A DNA stretch of 64,000 nt, from positions 372,001 to 436,000 of the forward strand of contig RCTD01000008.1 of NCBI GenBank assembly GCA_014898415.1, written 5' to 3'. Below, piece by piece: positions 38,225 through 51,846 of this stretch. Position 1 is the stretch's first letter. The number at the start of each line of letters is the position of its first letter. This DNA is from Stromatinia cepivora. Its lineage: Eukaryota; Ascomycota; Leotiomycetes; Helotiales; Sclerotiniaceae. The position numbers and the translations under genes were made by a program. The notes under the pieces were generated by a model. It made no database searches and was not told the DNA's origin. It saw only the letters and a list, made by a program, of their open reading frames with translations.

Positions 38225-38686
38225 TTGAGGCAAAGATCGTTCGATGAAGGAGAGAAAAGAAGAAATGTTTCTTTATTTAATAATGATGATCTATTCGATC
38301 TTTTGGTATCGGGTTTTTCGGATAATGAATTAGATAAAAAAGAGAGAGAAAAAAGATTATTGAAAGTTATTGGCTCTTTAGCCAAAACAAGAGATAAAGG
38401 GAATCATGAGGAAAGGAACGATCATCCATATGTTCGATATATGAAATCGTTGATCACTAGGAGATATAATTTCTATAGCAAATGCTTTGTTGATTCTTTT
38501 AAGCCGAATAATCGTCGATATTGGAATTATAATATTCATTTATATACTCCTTTGCCAGTTTTTCTTTATCCTTTAATAGATTATTATATCGCTGTTTATC
38601 AACAAAATTCGAAAGTAAATTCTTTATTTACCCCTTATTTTTATAATATACTAATTATTGGTTGTATAATCCAAATAGGGATATAG
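38225..38686 (+). CDS. Antisense ORF in the 3' region of element F, unknown
   Basis: Open frame of 153 codons on the strand opposite to F's pol. It starts at TTG directly after an in-frame stop; the first ATG is at codon 73, so the real start is unknown. The N-terminal half is charged (SFDEGEKRRN, DKKEREKRLLKVIG); the C-terminal half has two hydrophobic stretches (PVFLYPLIDYYIAVY and YFYNILIIGCIIQIGI) that could be membrane segments. Its codons look less damaged than those of pol. It may be an extra gene of this retroelement or a chance frame. Confidence 0.35.
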   Translation: MRQRSFDEGEKRRNVSLFNNDDLFDLLVSGFSDNELDKKEREKRLLKVIGSLAKTRDKGNHEERNDHPYVRYMKSLITRRYNFYSKCFVDSFKPNNRRYWNYNIHLYTPLPVFLYPLIDYYIAVYQQNSKVNSLFTPYFYNILIIGCIIQIGI

Positions 38687-39297
38687 AATTGTAATAAAAG
38701 TGATATTAAAGATCAAAAAGAAAAAAAAAGTTGTTCTTTTGCCTCTACATTATTGTTCTTTTTTTCCTCGTTATATTATTTATCAGAATCCTCGAAAAAC
38801 TGAACGGAAGAAGTATATTATGATTTCGGAGAACAATAGTAAGGATAAAAGAAAAAGAGTAATAAAGAAAAAAAGGAGGAAAGAATAAATAATATATTCA
38901 AAGAAAAAGGAAAGGAGGGATAGTCCTTTGGTTCCTGTAGTACCGATAACATTAATAATTTTGGTTGTTTTAATTGTTCCTTGTTTCTTGATTATTGTAG
39001 ATAATCTAAAGATTCTTTTATTTGAACTTCAAATTATTAAATTTAAAAAGAAGTTTATCCTTTTTCGAGGATAAGAAAATGAAAAGTGGAGAAATGATCG
39101 GCTTTAATTATTCTTTGTTTTCTGATGAATATAGAATATACGAATTGGAGTGTATTATAGAAAAGTATAATAGTCTAGAATACCAAATAGAATTCATTCT
39201 ATCCACATTAAAGGGAAGAAATACGAACTCCAGATTATTATTATTCAAGCTTTATGATCATCATTATTCAAACTTTATGATTTTGTTACTCATATCT

Positions 39298-42200
39298 TAT
39301 AAATTGAAAAGGGATCGGAAGTATTCGAATTTTTGTCTTATAAAGTTCTTGATGAGCCCGTCAGCAGTCATATTGATGATCAATAGATAGGTTACATAAA
39401 AGTTCCCTTTTGAATATTCTTAATGTAACCATATATTTTAGATATCGATATGATGTAGTTTTGTAATAATCCGTTTGTTTTTATCAATTACCAATCTGAT
39501 CGCTTATTGATTGTCGCAGAAGATCGTTACAGGCTTTTTTATTGCTAAATCGATCTTTTTTAAGAAATATAAAATTGCTATGATTTCTTTTGATATATAT
39601 TCGACTCCGAGAAACTTTGCTTCGATAATCAAAGTGGTTACAGTATCTTGCTTGAACATTTTCTATACGATTAAATTATCGAAAAAGGATATAATATATC
39701 CTTAAAATGATCGACAAGTATCTAGATCATCCGTAAAAGAAATGTTTAAGAAAACAAGAAATTGTAATATTTGATCATTGTTATATTAGATTATGAGATA
39801 TTTTGTATTCTATAAATATTGTAAATAATAATCAATAGCTTTTATATAATCGCTCAATGGATTGGTCAAATAATAATTTAGTTGTAAAATAGTGAATGAT
39901 ATATCCGCTCTTATAATAATTGTAGTATATAATACTGAGTTTATTTTCTTTTGATACATTTTTATAATATATATAGAAATTTAACCCTGATTTTTCCGAA
40001 ATATTATTATCGGGAGTGGTATATTTGCTGTCCCGTTTTTTATTTTGAATTTCTTAATAATCTTTTCAATATATATATTATAAGTTAGTTATAACTTTTT
40101 CTTAGATTGATTATAAAGTATATATATATCTAAAAATCATTTAATATTTCTTAGATCTTATAGTTCATATACAGTTTTGATTTCTTTAATGATCTTTGTG
40201 GCAATTGATTCGTTTTTCTTATAATAAATAATTTGAATGTTGTCTATGAAGAAAAGAATTATAACGGTGTACTTTAGGTTAATATATAAATACAATTTCT
40301 CTTTACATTATACCAATTTTAATTTCTCGAGTATCCGAATGAAATCCCTAAATTATATAATTGGGGAATCTTGTAGACTATACAAAGCTCGATCGATTAT
40401 AACATTTTTGTTTAGGATTTTGTATCCATTAGATAGATAATATATAATTGAAATACCGGAAGGATTATATAGAATATTAACAAAAATATTGATTACATTA
40501 TATTACTTTGTTTCGAGATTATATTTAACAACAATTATTATTATGATTCAGAATAATCGGTTTATTAATATAATAGTATAAGTAATTTTAATAATACTTT
40601 TAGCTTAGAGATCTCTTTGTATTACTAAATATAAACGGTAATAAATAATTAGACCTTGATCATTGTATTTATATATAAACATTTATTGAAGGGAAATCGA
40701 TTTTGAAGATTCCGATTCAGAATCGATTTCACGCCAGGTTTTCCTAACCTTAAGATTATTAATTTCAAGATTGTAGTCCTATTTGAATCAATATTCTATT
40801 TGATAATTTTTTAATTGATAATAAAAACAAAGTAATTTTGGAGTTGCAAATATATAAATTCAAGGAAATAATATTGCCTGTAATCTATTGATTGTAGATC
40901 AAATAGAAGACAATAATGGTTTTGCTTCAATTCCAATGATGATTATATTGTGAACTGTTATAAATTGAGAATATTCCTTTATATCATTTATTCTTTATTG
41001 ATCAAATCAGAATATAGAATGAAAATTGTTTAAACAGGATAATCCTATTAAATCTATCCTTTGAAATATAATAGTTTCTATATAGAATCCAGTGTTGGGA
41101 TTGCTTTTTTGATGGTGTTGCTGTATATGTAATTGCCTTTGTGTATATACTGATTGCTTTAGGATACAAAAACCAAATGACTCCTAGAAGAGAAGTGATT
41201 CCGAATAATAGTTATATAATTGAAACTCAAATGGATTGATCTAAGCCCTGGGTATTTCAATCCTTATAATGTAAGCTTTTTTAGGTATTTATTCGAAATT
41301 ATAAATCCGCAAATCTTCTATAAATCGATCAAATGAATATATAAGGTATGGCAATCTTTATAATAACTAGATTTCCTTTACAGAATATTTTGATTGATCA
41401 TTCCAATATATATGCTTTTTTTTGGAACGTTGAAATTGATCGATTGGAGCGGTTTCTGAATTATTTTTGTATATACCGCGAAAAACTTCGATGGTACGAT
41501 CAGTAGGCTTATATTTTATATTCCCTATATCAATATATTCGATAAAGTCGGGATCTGTATTATTATTATGGGCATCTTCTTAAACAATATTAATATCTTT
41601 ATCTACAAGATATAATTGCTCTTCAATGAAAAAGTTGGTTTCTCTAATTTCTCCAATGAAAGGATCGACCGACACTTGTATATCTTCATTACATATCTTA
41701 TCCTCATTATCTAAAAGATTAAATGGATTGGATAATCCTAAATCGATTTCTTTATTTTCATCATCACCCCCCAGATCTATATTTACCCCCAAAACCAACT
41801 CGTTTGTAGATAGTAAATCTGAAGTACACTTAATGAATAAGTTAAGGGCTTTTCGATCCATGAAAATAGATAGATGAATGAAATCCTTATAATTGTCTTT
41901 GTTTTGAATAATCATTCCATTCAATTCGATATAATCTTGTAAATCAAAAGTTTTAACAAACTGTTTAAACTCTTCTATAATATAAATATCAATCATTCGA
42001 TTAATGGAATCCATATAATAAATGAATTCCTTATTGAACGTTATATTTCGAATAATAATAACTCTATCGAATTTAAATATCCATATACAGTAGATTAATG
42101 TATCTGGGATATAATTTATTAAATACCCAATATATATTCAAGGATTGATTTTGTATCATTTCCTATTAATTCCAATTTCTCTATTCTTATCCAAAGGATA

Positions 42201-43481
42201 AACTCAGTATTTATACCTATAAATTCCATTCCAATTGGAACAAAGATCGTTAGATATTTTCTTTACGAACAAAAGATTATCTTTGCGAAGGTAATTACGG
42301 AACTACATATCGAGTATCTTATTGGGCAATTTGAAGGATTTAGCCTTCAAAGGATTTATATTATATAAATAAATAACAATTTGCATTATTTCCATCTATA
42401 ATTTGTTTAGTAAATCTATTATAATCTGTATTTTTATTTGTTTTATAATTATTTCTTATTTTATATGTTTTAATTCTCTATTGAATTCATATATATAAAA
42501 TAGAAATAGCTCGAATTCGATACTTTTTTGTTTAATCCATTTCTCAAATAATATTGCTTTTATAACTTCAATAACAAATATATCATTATTCTATTTGATT
42601 ATTATGATCATTAAATTGTACTTATAATGAACCCAGACTATAAAGTTTTGAATGATTACAAATACTTTGTTATATGTTTTGCAATAGATTGGATATGAAA
42701 AGATCTTGTTATAATATATTTTTTTGATTAATAAGAATTATAATACATTATTATATTCTTTATCGAAATCAAAAAGATTCTATTGAATTTTGTAGAAGGA
42801 TCGAAATAACTGATAATCATTTGGAGTATAAGAAATGATTTATTTTATATAAGTATAAATACAATCGGTACAATTGGAATGAATGATATCTTTTATTTTG
42901 ATATTTTGTATTACAAATATTAAATATTCAAGAGCTTCCTTTTCCAGATACCCAAAGCGTTCATACTATATTTCATTTGTATTTTCTTTTGGAAGAGATG
43001 GATTGTAAGAATAATAGAATACTTTGTTTATTTTTCTACTCATTATTAAATATATTATAAAAGGATTGCTTATGGGAATAGATAAAAGAGTGTTCGAATA
43101 AATAGAAAACGGTTTGTATTCTAAAAATATAAGATTTTCAATACAAATGCATTGAACAACTACTATACTATTTGTATAATCTTCTTTACGAAAAGTATAA
43201 TCATATCCTGAAAACTATAGGTCAGCTTTCTTCAATCGAGTCTCCAAAATAATATTGATATAAAAACCAGGGATGAATATTATATCGTTCAAGACCAAAT
43301 CATTATTAAGGTAACCTTCTTTTTTGATGATCCCTTTGATAATACGAACCCTGTATCCTAGAATTTGGAAACTGGAAGTGCCTGCTTTTATAAGATCATT
43401 GGGATCAGATGATCGATATCGATGATTATCCAACAGAGATATATTGTTTACAATATATATAATATTACAATTATCAAGCAA
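39298..43481 (-). pseudogene. pol of element F (protease to RNase H), RIP-broken
   Basis: Read from right to left. Protease/upstream part is open at 43481-43215 (IVNNISLLDNHRYRSSDPND). A GAG-pre-integrase line with ERFGYLEKEALE lies near 42,950. The 144-codon open stretch 42014-41580 belongs to the linker after integrase. RT has the NSP-like line ALYSLQDSP..FRDFI near 40,380 and the FFIDNIQI active-site region (expected VDD, here IDN) near 40,250. RNase H reads FCDNQ near 39,505 and ends ADGLIKNFIRQKFEYFRSLFNL at about 39,298. Stops are mostly TAA/TAG/TGA from CAA/CAG/TGG. Confidence 0.82.
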
Positions 43482-44267
43482 GATACTATTGGACAGATAA
43501 TGTACTCTTATTATTGTAAAGTATACCCCTGATTGGTTGTATCAAGTATCCAAGATAACAGCGTTGATTGAAAGTCCTGAAGGATCAATAAAACCTTTTA
43601 TTTATTTCCTTTTAATCCAATCAAGGTAAAATTGCTTCCATAAATATAATCTTACTCGATTCCTAATTGTTTGTAGTTCGTTTTCGCTAAATACCTTTTT
43701 GAACAATAGATTAGTCCTTTTGGTAAGCGCTAATTCTATAGTTTTACAATTGTGTACAATATAGTTATAATCAATTCTATTGTTCCATTTAGATTTGATT
43801 CTGCAAAAATATTCCCAGATCTTTTTGATCCCCTAATTACTTTCAAAATTGATACTTTTTTTATTCTTTTTAGATCTTTTATCATTTTGAAAAAAAATAA
43901 ATGTAGAATATATTCCTTTTTTAGTTTTTGGGGAAATAGAATCTTGGAAGATTAATCCTTCAAAAACGTCTCTGAATTGTTTAAGTGAGAGGTTGGGTAA
44001 TCCGAATTGATTGTTCATCTCAATCTATATGATCATAGTATTTGCCCAGATTGGGAGTATCTTGGTATTTGTTGACTTTTGGTGCAGGAAGTAGTAGTAT
44101 TGTTGATTATGTAGATTGAACTAAGGATTTATAATTCTAATAAAAATAGAATTGAGATTATCCCTAAATATGGTCTGTGTACTATTGTGGTTTTGTGATT
44201 TCAATTCTAATCCTATAATGGTTTCATTTCCAATACTCCTCTATTGAAGATATCCTATTCGATCCTC

Positions 44268-47200
44268 CTAAGCTACTAATCCTAACATTTTCTTGAACCT
44301 TTCGAAAGCAATTCTTGCATAAGGCTTCGTCATTCCGTCGGCAACTATATCATATGTATTGATATAACTAATAGCGATTTTCTCCTTTTCTATCAAATCC
44401 CTAATGAAATGATAACTGATATCTATATATTTGAATCGTTTATACAAATATAAGTTCTTAATTAAAATTAAAGTACCTTAATTATCACTAAACATTTGAA
44501 CTGTATCTCTATTCTTTCCAATGTAATTTGATCTGAATAAATCTTTGAGTATTTATACAATTCATTTTCTTTGTTTAATGAATATTATTATTGTAATATA
44601 TTCCGATTTTGTATTAAAGGTAGTTATAGATATTTGTTTCTTATTAGTCTACGATATAAGATCTCCGTAGAATATCACAACTCCTTTTGAAACATTTTTC
44701 CGATTATATTTGTTATTAATTTAATCTATATCTATATATATCTTTATTGTATTATCAAATATATTGTATTCTTTATAAATATCAAATTGTACTCCTTTTG
44801 ATCCGAATTATAGTTTCTATTTGATTATTGATCATAGATATTGTATTAGATTCTTCAAGATTATAGTATAATGTTTTATTGATTTTGTTATAAATTATAA
44901 AAGTCTTTCAATTGAGAATGCTATATCTGATCGGGTGTATACTATTGAATGAATCATATTTCCTATTCGTTATTGATATTCGTTTACATCTATTAATTCA
45001 TCATCATCGATTATTGGTCGGAGATGGGTATAATCCATTATTAGCAATTTCTTAGCTTGATATTATTTATGTATAATATTGTATTTGGTTAGTATAGCAT
45101 TAAGATATTCTTTTTGATTTATAATTAATATATACATTTTTCTATTGCGAATAATTCTAATATCTAAGATCTTACTAATCTCCCCTAAATTCTTGATATT
45201 AAAACGGATTGATAACTTTTCATTAAACTAAATGATTTACGATGATATATATGATACAATAACGATATCGTCGATATATATCAATAATATTATATTACAA
45301 TCTTTGGATATATATAGATATAAATTTGCTAAACTTTATACAAAACCTATATCTAAAAATTCTTTCTTCAATAATAAATTCCAATCCCTTTTAATTTGCT
45401 TCAATTTATATAAATTTTGTAGAACTTGTAATATATATTTCTTTTTGATTTTAATATTTTAAGATAATTCGAGATAAATCTCTTTCTTTAAATACAATTC
45501 GATAAAAGTATTTTTGATATCGAAATATAAGCATTCCAAGTTTTCCTTTGTAACAATAACTAAAAATAATCTAAATATATTTAATTTTATTATTGATACA
45601 AACATTTCGTTATAATCCTTTCCTAGTATTTGATTGAACCCTCGAATCACTAATCTTGCCTTGAATCGTTCTATCTTGTTATTCTTGATCTTAATTATAA
45701 ATACCCATTTCATCGAAACCAGATTATTTCCTTTAAGAAATATATATTCTTTCTAAATATTATTTTGAATTAAAGATATGATTTCCTTTTGAATAATTTC
45801 CTTCCATTTTTCAGAGTATTCTCGATCCGATATTACTTCCTTATAAATTCTTGATATTTTGATTCTTAAAATTTCTTCAGCTGAATATATTATACCTTCT
45901 ATATTATCTATATCTATCAATAAAATTATAAAATCTAAAACAATCTTGTTTTTGATATAAAAATCCATCTTATAAATAATTAGGATTATAATTATAACAT
46001 ATTCTACATTTTCTTGAATTTTGATCTGCATAAATATCACAATCAATATCTTTATAATCTTGTTTTCCCATTCTTCTTCAGAATCTTATTTCATATCTTT
46101 TTTCCGTTTTCATATTAGATATCTTAAGGATTCGTCTTCAAGATCCATTTCATCTTTTTATTTGATCTCAAATGATTATAGATTTACTTCGCTTTTTGAT
46201 CCTATTGAAATAAACTTATCAACAAAATTTAAAACAATCTTAAATTTTGCTCCTAGTACAGATTCAAAGTTTACAAAAGTTGACTTTTGAACTAGACCCT
46301 TTGAAATGATGGATTCGATATCTGAAGTATCCTTGGAAGAAAATTCTTAATTTGTTTTCTGAATATTACTATCTTCATCTTCATTATATATTGGTATTAA
46401 CATATCTAATTTACCTGATCTCAATTCGACAATTGGGATACTTAATACAATCATTGAATTCGATATAATATCTACTAAAAAAAACATTTAGAATGAAAAT
46501 GATATAAATATCGCATTTAATATTAAGGATAAAGAAAATGCCTTATTTGTTACCAATCTACTACAAGGTTTTCGATCTGACTTTATATTCTTTGTTCTTT
46601 GTAGATCTGATTTATAATTTCTTAATTTAAAATCCAAATCTCCTCCTTGATGAAATTCATCTATAATTACTCTACTTAATCGAAATATATAATTTAATTC
46701 TGGAGAATACATTTTGATATATTTGTTTGTAACTTTTGAATACCCTAGAAATATATCGACTCTCGAAGTATCCCGCAATTTATCATATCTCTACCCTTTC
46801 GGAATAGTTTTGGGATTAATATAAATATAATATTTGCTCCTCCAGACTTTGTATATCTCTATATTTAATACTATACCTATAAAAGTTTCTATAAAGGATC
46901 GATCTATTCCGTTTATATTAGGATCAATATTAATACAATTCTTAATATAAACATTATACTCTACAACTTCATCCCAAAATTCTAATAATAATCCAGCTTT
47001 TTTTAATATTACTTTTATATCTACCTCTGCAATCCTTATATTCCGTTTTGCAAATCCGTTTTAATATAAAAAAACAATTATTGTAACTTCGGATTATATA
47101 CCCGATGACCATTCACGAATAATTTGTAGGAGTTTCAATGCATTATTAATCCTAATTATAATAATCTTTTTTCTAATAACTAATTCCATCTCCTTTTTCC

Positions 47201-48890
47201 AAATTTTCAATATTTGAATTATATCATTTTTTTATTTAAATAATATAATCCAATTTACTCTTATACAATTGTTAATGATCAATATGAAATAACAATTCCC
47301 TCAAATCGATTTTGAAAATAATTCTGTAATATCGAAATATATAAATTCGAGTCTCTTTGATTTGTACAGATTCAATTGCTTTGAAATATAATTAATCATC
47401 TTAATGAATATACACACTTCACAGATATCTAATTCAATTGGGACCTTTATCGATTTGATTATATTAGATACCTTATATAGATTCTTAATCTTATCTAAAC
47501 CTAGATAATTGAATCTTCAATACTATAATAGATATCTCTCTTTCTTTTTGAATATTAATTCGTTATCAATACCTTTAATACCATCGATTATTTCTGAAGA
47601 GAAACCTTTTTCCTAATCATTTTGATATACATTAAAACAAAAAACTATATCCTCATATCCTTTAATCATATATAAAACCATATATATTCCATTTTGCATT
47701 TTAGCACAGATGATTTTCTTATTGTCCTTCTTGAAATACATATAATAAAAGTTGAATTCCTCTTACAATTCTATTTCGCAAATCCTTTTTTCTAATAGCA
47801 AATTTACTCCTAGCTTTAATATATATAACATATTTGAAAGTAGTATCTTAAAACCATCTTTGCATACTATATCCACTAAACCCTAATAACGATAATATAT
47901 CACTCTTTTATCAATTTTTATCCTTCGTTTAATAATAAATTCTATTGATCTAAATAATAAAGATTGATCAAATATATATAAAGAAGCGTTTATATCAGTA
48001 TACTATTTGCTAAAGGAAACCTTACTAATGATTTTTTTTATCAAATTGTAATCTTCCTTTATCATATCCTCAATATCAAAATCTGATTCAAAGATATTAT
48101 TAATAGAATATATTTAATCTTTTTTATTGAAATAAACCTTCTTTGGATTCAATAATCTCTTTCTTTTTTAATAACAAAAATAACTACAAAGTAATTTACT
48201 AGTTCATATTAAATGTAGATAGTCTTATATATAATGATCTTCTTTTTAATATAGATTACAAACATTATTTGGGGTTTCGAAATCTGATTCTTGGTATCAA
48301 GAAATATATCTAAATCCTTTTACAATTTGTACTAATTTTGATTTATCTTTAAAACGAAGTTTTTTAATTTATAAATACTTGATTTTATTATTGATATTAA
48401 AACTGATTTGGATATCTAATATATCCATTACTTTTTGATAATCGATTGAAAGATTATATATTAAAACCAAAAACAAAACAATATTTTGATATACTAATCA
48501 ACAATTTTCGTTTGTAACTCCTAATTTCCTTTTATACTCTTTCAATTTATCCCAAGTTTCGATAATAATTATATCGAAATGAATATTGGATTGGAATTTG
48601 AAGTTCTGAATCATCGTTATATATATATTAACTATAATTATACTAATTCTAATATATTTTGATTTAAAATATCTCCAAAATATATATACTATTGAATATT
48701 CATCGATAAAGATTTCATTATCATCATTAAATATTATACAAATATACAATAATGTATTCGCTTTATCCTTTAAGTATTCCAATTTCAACTCGATATTATA
48801 ACATATACGATCATTAATCTCATAGACAGATACTATATTGAGTCCTGCAATCTATATATATTCATCTAATATTTGATCAATTATATAAAA
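44268..48890 (-). pseudogene. gag-pol of element G, RIP-broken
   Basis: Open remnants: RT start at 45713-45459 (KWVFIIKIKNNKIERFKARL, GFNQILGKDYNE), the pre-RT line 46046-45753 (SDREYSEKWKEIIQKEI), the integrase end 46778-46488 (RDTSRVDIFLGYSKVTNKYI) and gag 48788-48498 (KLEYLKDKANTLL). Order and spacing equal element A. No intact polyprotein. Confidence 0.88.
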
Positions 48891-49384
48891 TCATCCTTTC
48901 CCTTTCAATTATATCTTCATTTATTTAAACTATCACTTATAATTATTTTGATTGAGTTTCGAAGGATTATTTGATTTCGATATTATAAAAGTTTTTTACT
49001 ATTTGATGAATATCGAAAATAATCTTCAGATTTTTAAAACAATCTTAAAAAAGGATATACAACAAATAAATTCAAAATAATAAAGAAATATAAAAATAAA
49101 ACAATAAAAAAATTCATAAAATCATATTGTAATATATTTTCTTGTAGTTATACAAACTTGCTCTTCGTCTCTACTATAATTCTGTATCGGTATTATACAG
49201 ACTACTCTCCATTTTGACCTGTAATATTGTAAATTATAAACTATATTATTATATTTCAACTCTACTTCGATAATATTATATAAAAACTCTGATTTTCATT
49301 CTATTCCATCTCTATTAATTATACTAATCCTTTTTCGATTTGCTTTACTTTTTAATTATTATTATACAACCGGATTTTATAACC

Positions 49385-49550
49385 TATTGATTTTTGGTAT
49401 AAAAAGTAATAGTATTATTGATTATATAAATTGAATTAAGGATTTATAATTCTAATAGAAATAGAATTGAGGTTATCCCCAAATATGGTCTATACACCAT
49501 TATGGTCTTGTGACCTCAATTCTAATTTTATGATGGCCTCATTTCCAACA
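49385..49550 (-). repeat. 5' LTR of element G
   Basis: 166 bp ending TGATGGCCTCATTTCCAACA on the plus strand; the outer edge is intact and the inner end mutated. Confidence 0.9.
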
Positions 49551-50514
49551 GTATTAACAGTTTGTAGAAAAGTATTGATAGTGACTTCATTCTATACCTT
49601 AGTGATTTTGTATACGAAAGCTTTGATATAGATTATAATCCAATCCCTGTATTATTTGATAGAGTTGATTTTGTTGAGCAAAGTTTGCATTAGAATAGAC
49701 CGATATTCTTGTAGTATTGCGAGTTTAATAATAGTTATTATAGGTATGAGCTTCTTTTTGAATATATTGATGATCATCTTGAATGAAAGAACTGTAATAC
49801 TTTGATTAAAAATGGATAACTTTATAAAGTATATTTGATCAATTGATGATTTGATTTATTTGTAAACGTTTCTGAAAGCTTTATGATTCTATATATATTT
49901 TTGTTATCGATATCAATATTCCAATTGGAAAGAGACAAACTCGAAGAAGATTTCTTGGAAAATAATTAGGAATGAAATAATAGATCTACTAGAAATGGAT
50001 CCCGATATATTATTGTCAGAATCTTTCATTTTCATATCTTTATTAACATCTTCTCTGGATTGGATCGCTATAAGATATTCTAAGAATTCCTTTTGATATT
50101 GAATTTGTTTCTTTTAATTATATTTGATTTGGAGATCGATAGTGGAAGATAAAATAAATGATTTGATTGAAAGTTAATCGATTTGAATATGGATAAGTTC
50201 ATTTGTTAAATCGGAATTTGAAATGGATATCGCTGATATGGAAACAAGCGGATCGTTCTCTGGATTGATTGAATCCCAGATTCCTTGAATTTGATATTTA
50301 TTTTTCAAGTGTAGATATTATTTCAATTATTGAGTACAGATTGTAAGAAGAAGATTATTTTGATCCTTTGCTATATTGAATAAAAATAATTGAATTGATA
50401 TAAATATTGAATTATAGATGAGGTAGGAATGATATTTTAAGAATAATCCTTTGAGTACTTAGTAATCATCGGATAGAAAGTTGTATAGATTTTAAGAGTT
50501 ATCGAATTTATAAC

Positions 50515-50823
50515 TATTACGGGATAGTATAATTATACAGTACTTTTAGGGATCGTTGAATAGGTAGTATACGTGATTGGTAGAGTAAAAGAATTGAATG
50601 ATTTGCCCTTGATTATATAAATCAAGAGCTATATATATAAAACAAATGAATGATTATCTAGTCGATATATATTTTAATTAGACTAGATCTTTGTTTATTA
50701 GTATATCAGGATTATCTTATCAATTGGTGGATTGGTAAGGGCTAGTAGATCCTTCATTCCGATTGGAAAGTATACGCTTTGATCCTTCATAAGATACAGG
50801 GGATTGCGGGGCTTTCCGTGACA
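50515..50823 (-). repeat. 5' LTR of element F
   Basis: 309 bp; the outer end GGGGCTTTCCGTGACA is unmutated, the inner end TATTACGGGATAGTATAATT carries transitions. Inward of it lies GTTATAAATTCGATAAC (minus strand) in the primer-binding position. Confidence 0.9.
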
Positions 50824-51790
50824 TATTTATAATTAAAATAAAGGATAATAAAATAAAACGATTCAAAATAAAATTAATAATTCAAGAATTCAATTAAGTA
50901 TTAGGAAAAGATTATAATGAAATATTTATATTAATAATAAAGCTAAATATACTTAAATTATTCCTAGTTATCATTGTAAAAGAAAATTTGGAATATTTAT
51001 ATTTCGATATCAAAAACGCCTTTATTGAATTATATTTAAAGGAAAAAATTTATTTCGAATTATTTTAAAATATCAAAATCGAAAAGGGATATATACTATA
51101 AGCTCTACAAAGTTTATATAATTTGAAGTAAACTAAAAGGGACTAAAGTTTATTATTGAAGAAAGAGCTTTTAGGTATAAGCTTTATATAAAGTTTAGCA
51201 GATCTATATCTATATATATCCAAAGATTATAATATAATATTATTAATATATATCAACGATATCGTTATTATATTATATACATTATCGTAAATCATTTGAT
51301 TCAATAAAAAGCTATCAGTTTGTTTTAATATTAAGAATTTAGGGGAGATTAATAAGATTCTAAATATTAGGATTATTCGTGATAGAAAAGTGTATATATT
51401 AATTATGAATCAAGAAGAATATCTTGATGTTATACTAATTAAATATGGTATTATATATGGATAATATTAAGCTAAGAAATTATTAATAATGAATTATATT
51501 TATCTTCAGCTAACAATCGATAATAATAAATTAATAGATGTAAATGAATATCAATAATAAATAGGAAGTATGATTTATTCAATAGTATATATTCGATTAG
51601 ATATAATATTCTCAATTAGAAGATTTTCACAATTTATAACAAAACCAATAAAACATTATATTATAATTTTAAAGAATCTGATACGATATCTATAATCAAC
51701 AATCAAATAGAAATTATAGTTCGGATTAAAGAAAGTACAATCTGATATTTGTAAAGAATATAATATATCTGATAATATAATAAAGGTATA

Positions 51791-51846
51791 ACGTGGTTTA
51801 TCACCGGGTCGCCAATATCACCGGGTCGCCAATATCACCGGGTCGC
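51791..51846. repeat. Left terminal inverted repeat of K, with 17-bp tandem units
   Basis: Three copies of ATCACCGGGTCGCCAAT-type units follow one another. The repeat is cut by element L at 51846 and resumes at 53521 with GTCGCCACTTTTTATA. It is unusually GC-rich for this region. Confidence 0.85.

Larger units (their letters stand above)
44070..49550 (-). mobile_element. Element G: complete family-1 Copia element, inside F
   Basis: 5,481 bp, exactly the length of A. LTRs 44070-44235 (3') and 49385-49550 (5'), TSD GTATT at 44065-44069 and 49551-49555. It interrupts the gag region of F, whose flanks rejoin in line with element J. Confidence 0.93.
37077..50823 (-). mobile_element. Element F: complete family-2 Copia element, inside D, host of G
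   Basis: Minus-oriented. LTRs of 309 bp at 37077-37385 (3') and 50515-50823 (5'), TSD TATTT at 37072-37076 and 50824-50828. Without G it measures about 8,261 bp. A purine tract GATCTGGAGGGTA (minus strand) abuts the 3' LTR. Order from right to left: gag, protease, GAG-pre-integrase, integrase, RT, RNase H, then 1.9 kb without pol sequence, then LTR. Confidence 0.9.

Noticed and set aside
38700..38888. Lysine-rich 62-codon frame in element F
   Set aside because: Low-complexity KKKKK/KRKR content from A-rich sequence, no separate evidence of coding.
39022..39390. 122-codon plus-strand frame in element F
   Set aside because: Its end overlaps the antisense of the RNase H C-terminus, whose minus-strand reading is convincing.
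41626..41877. 83-codon plus-strand frame
   Set aside because: Shadow of the 144-codon minus-strand linker frame of element F.
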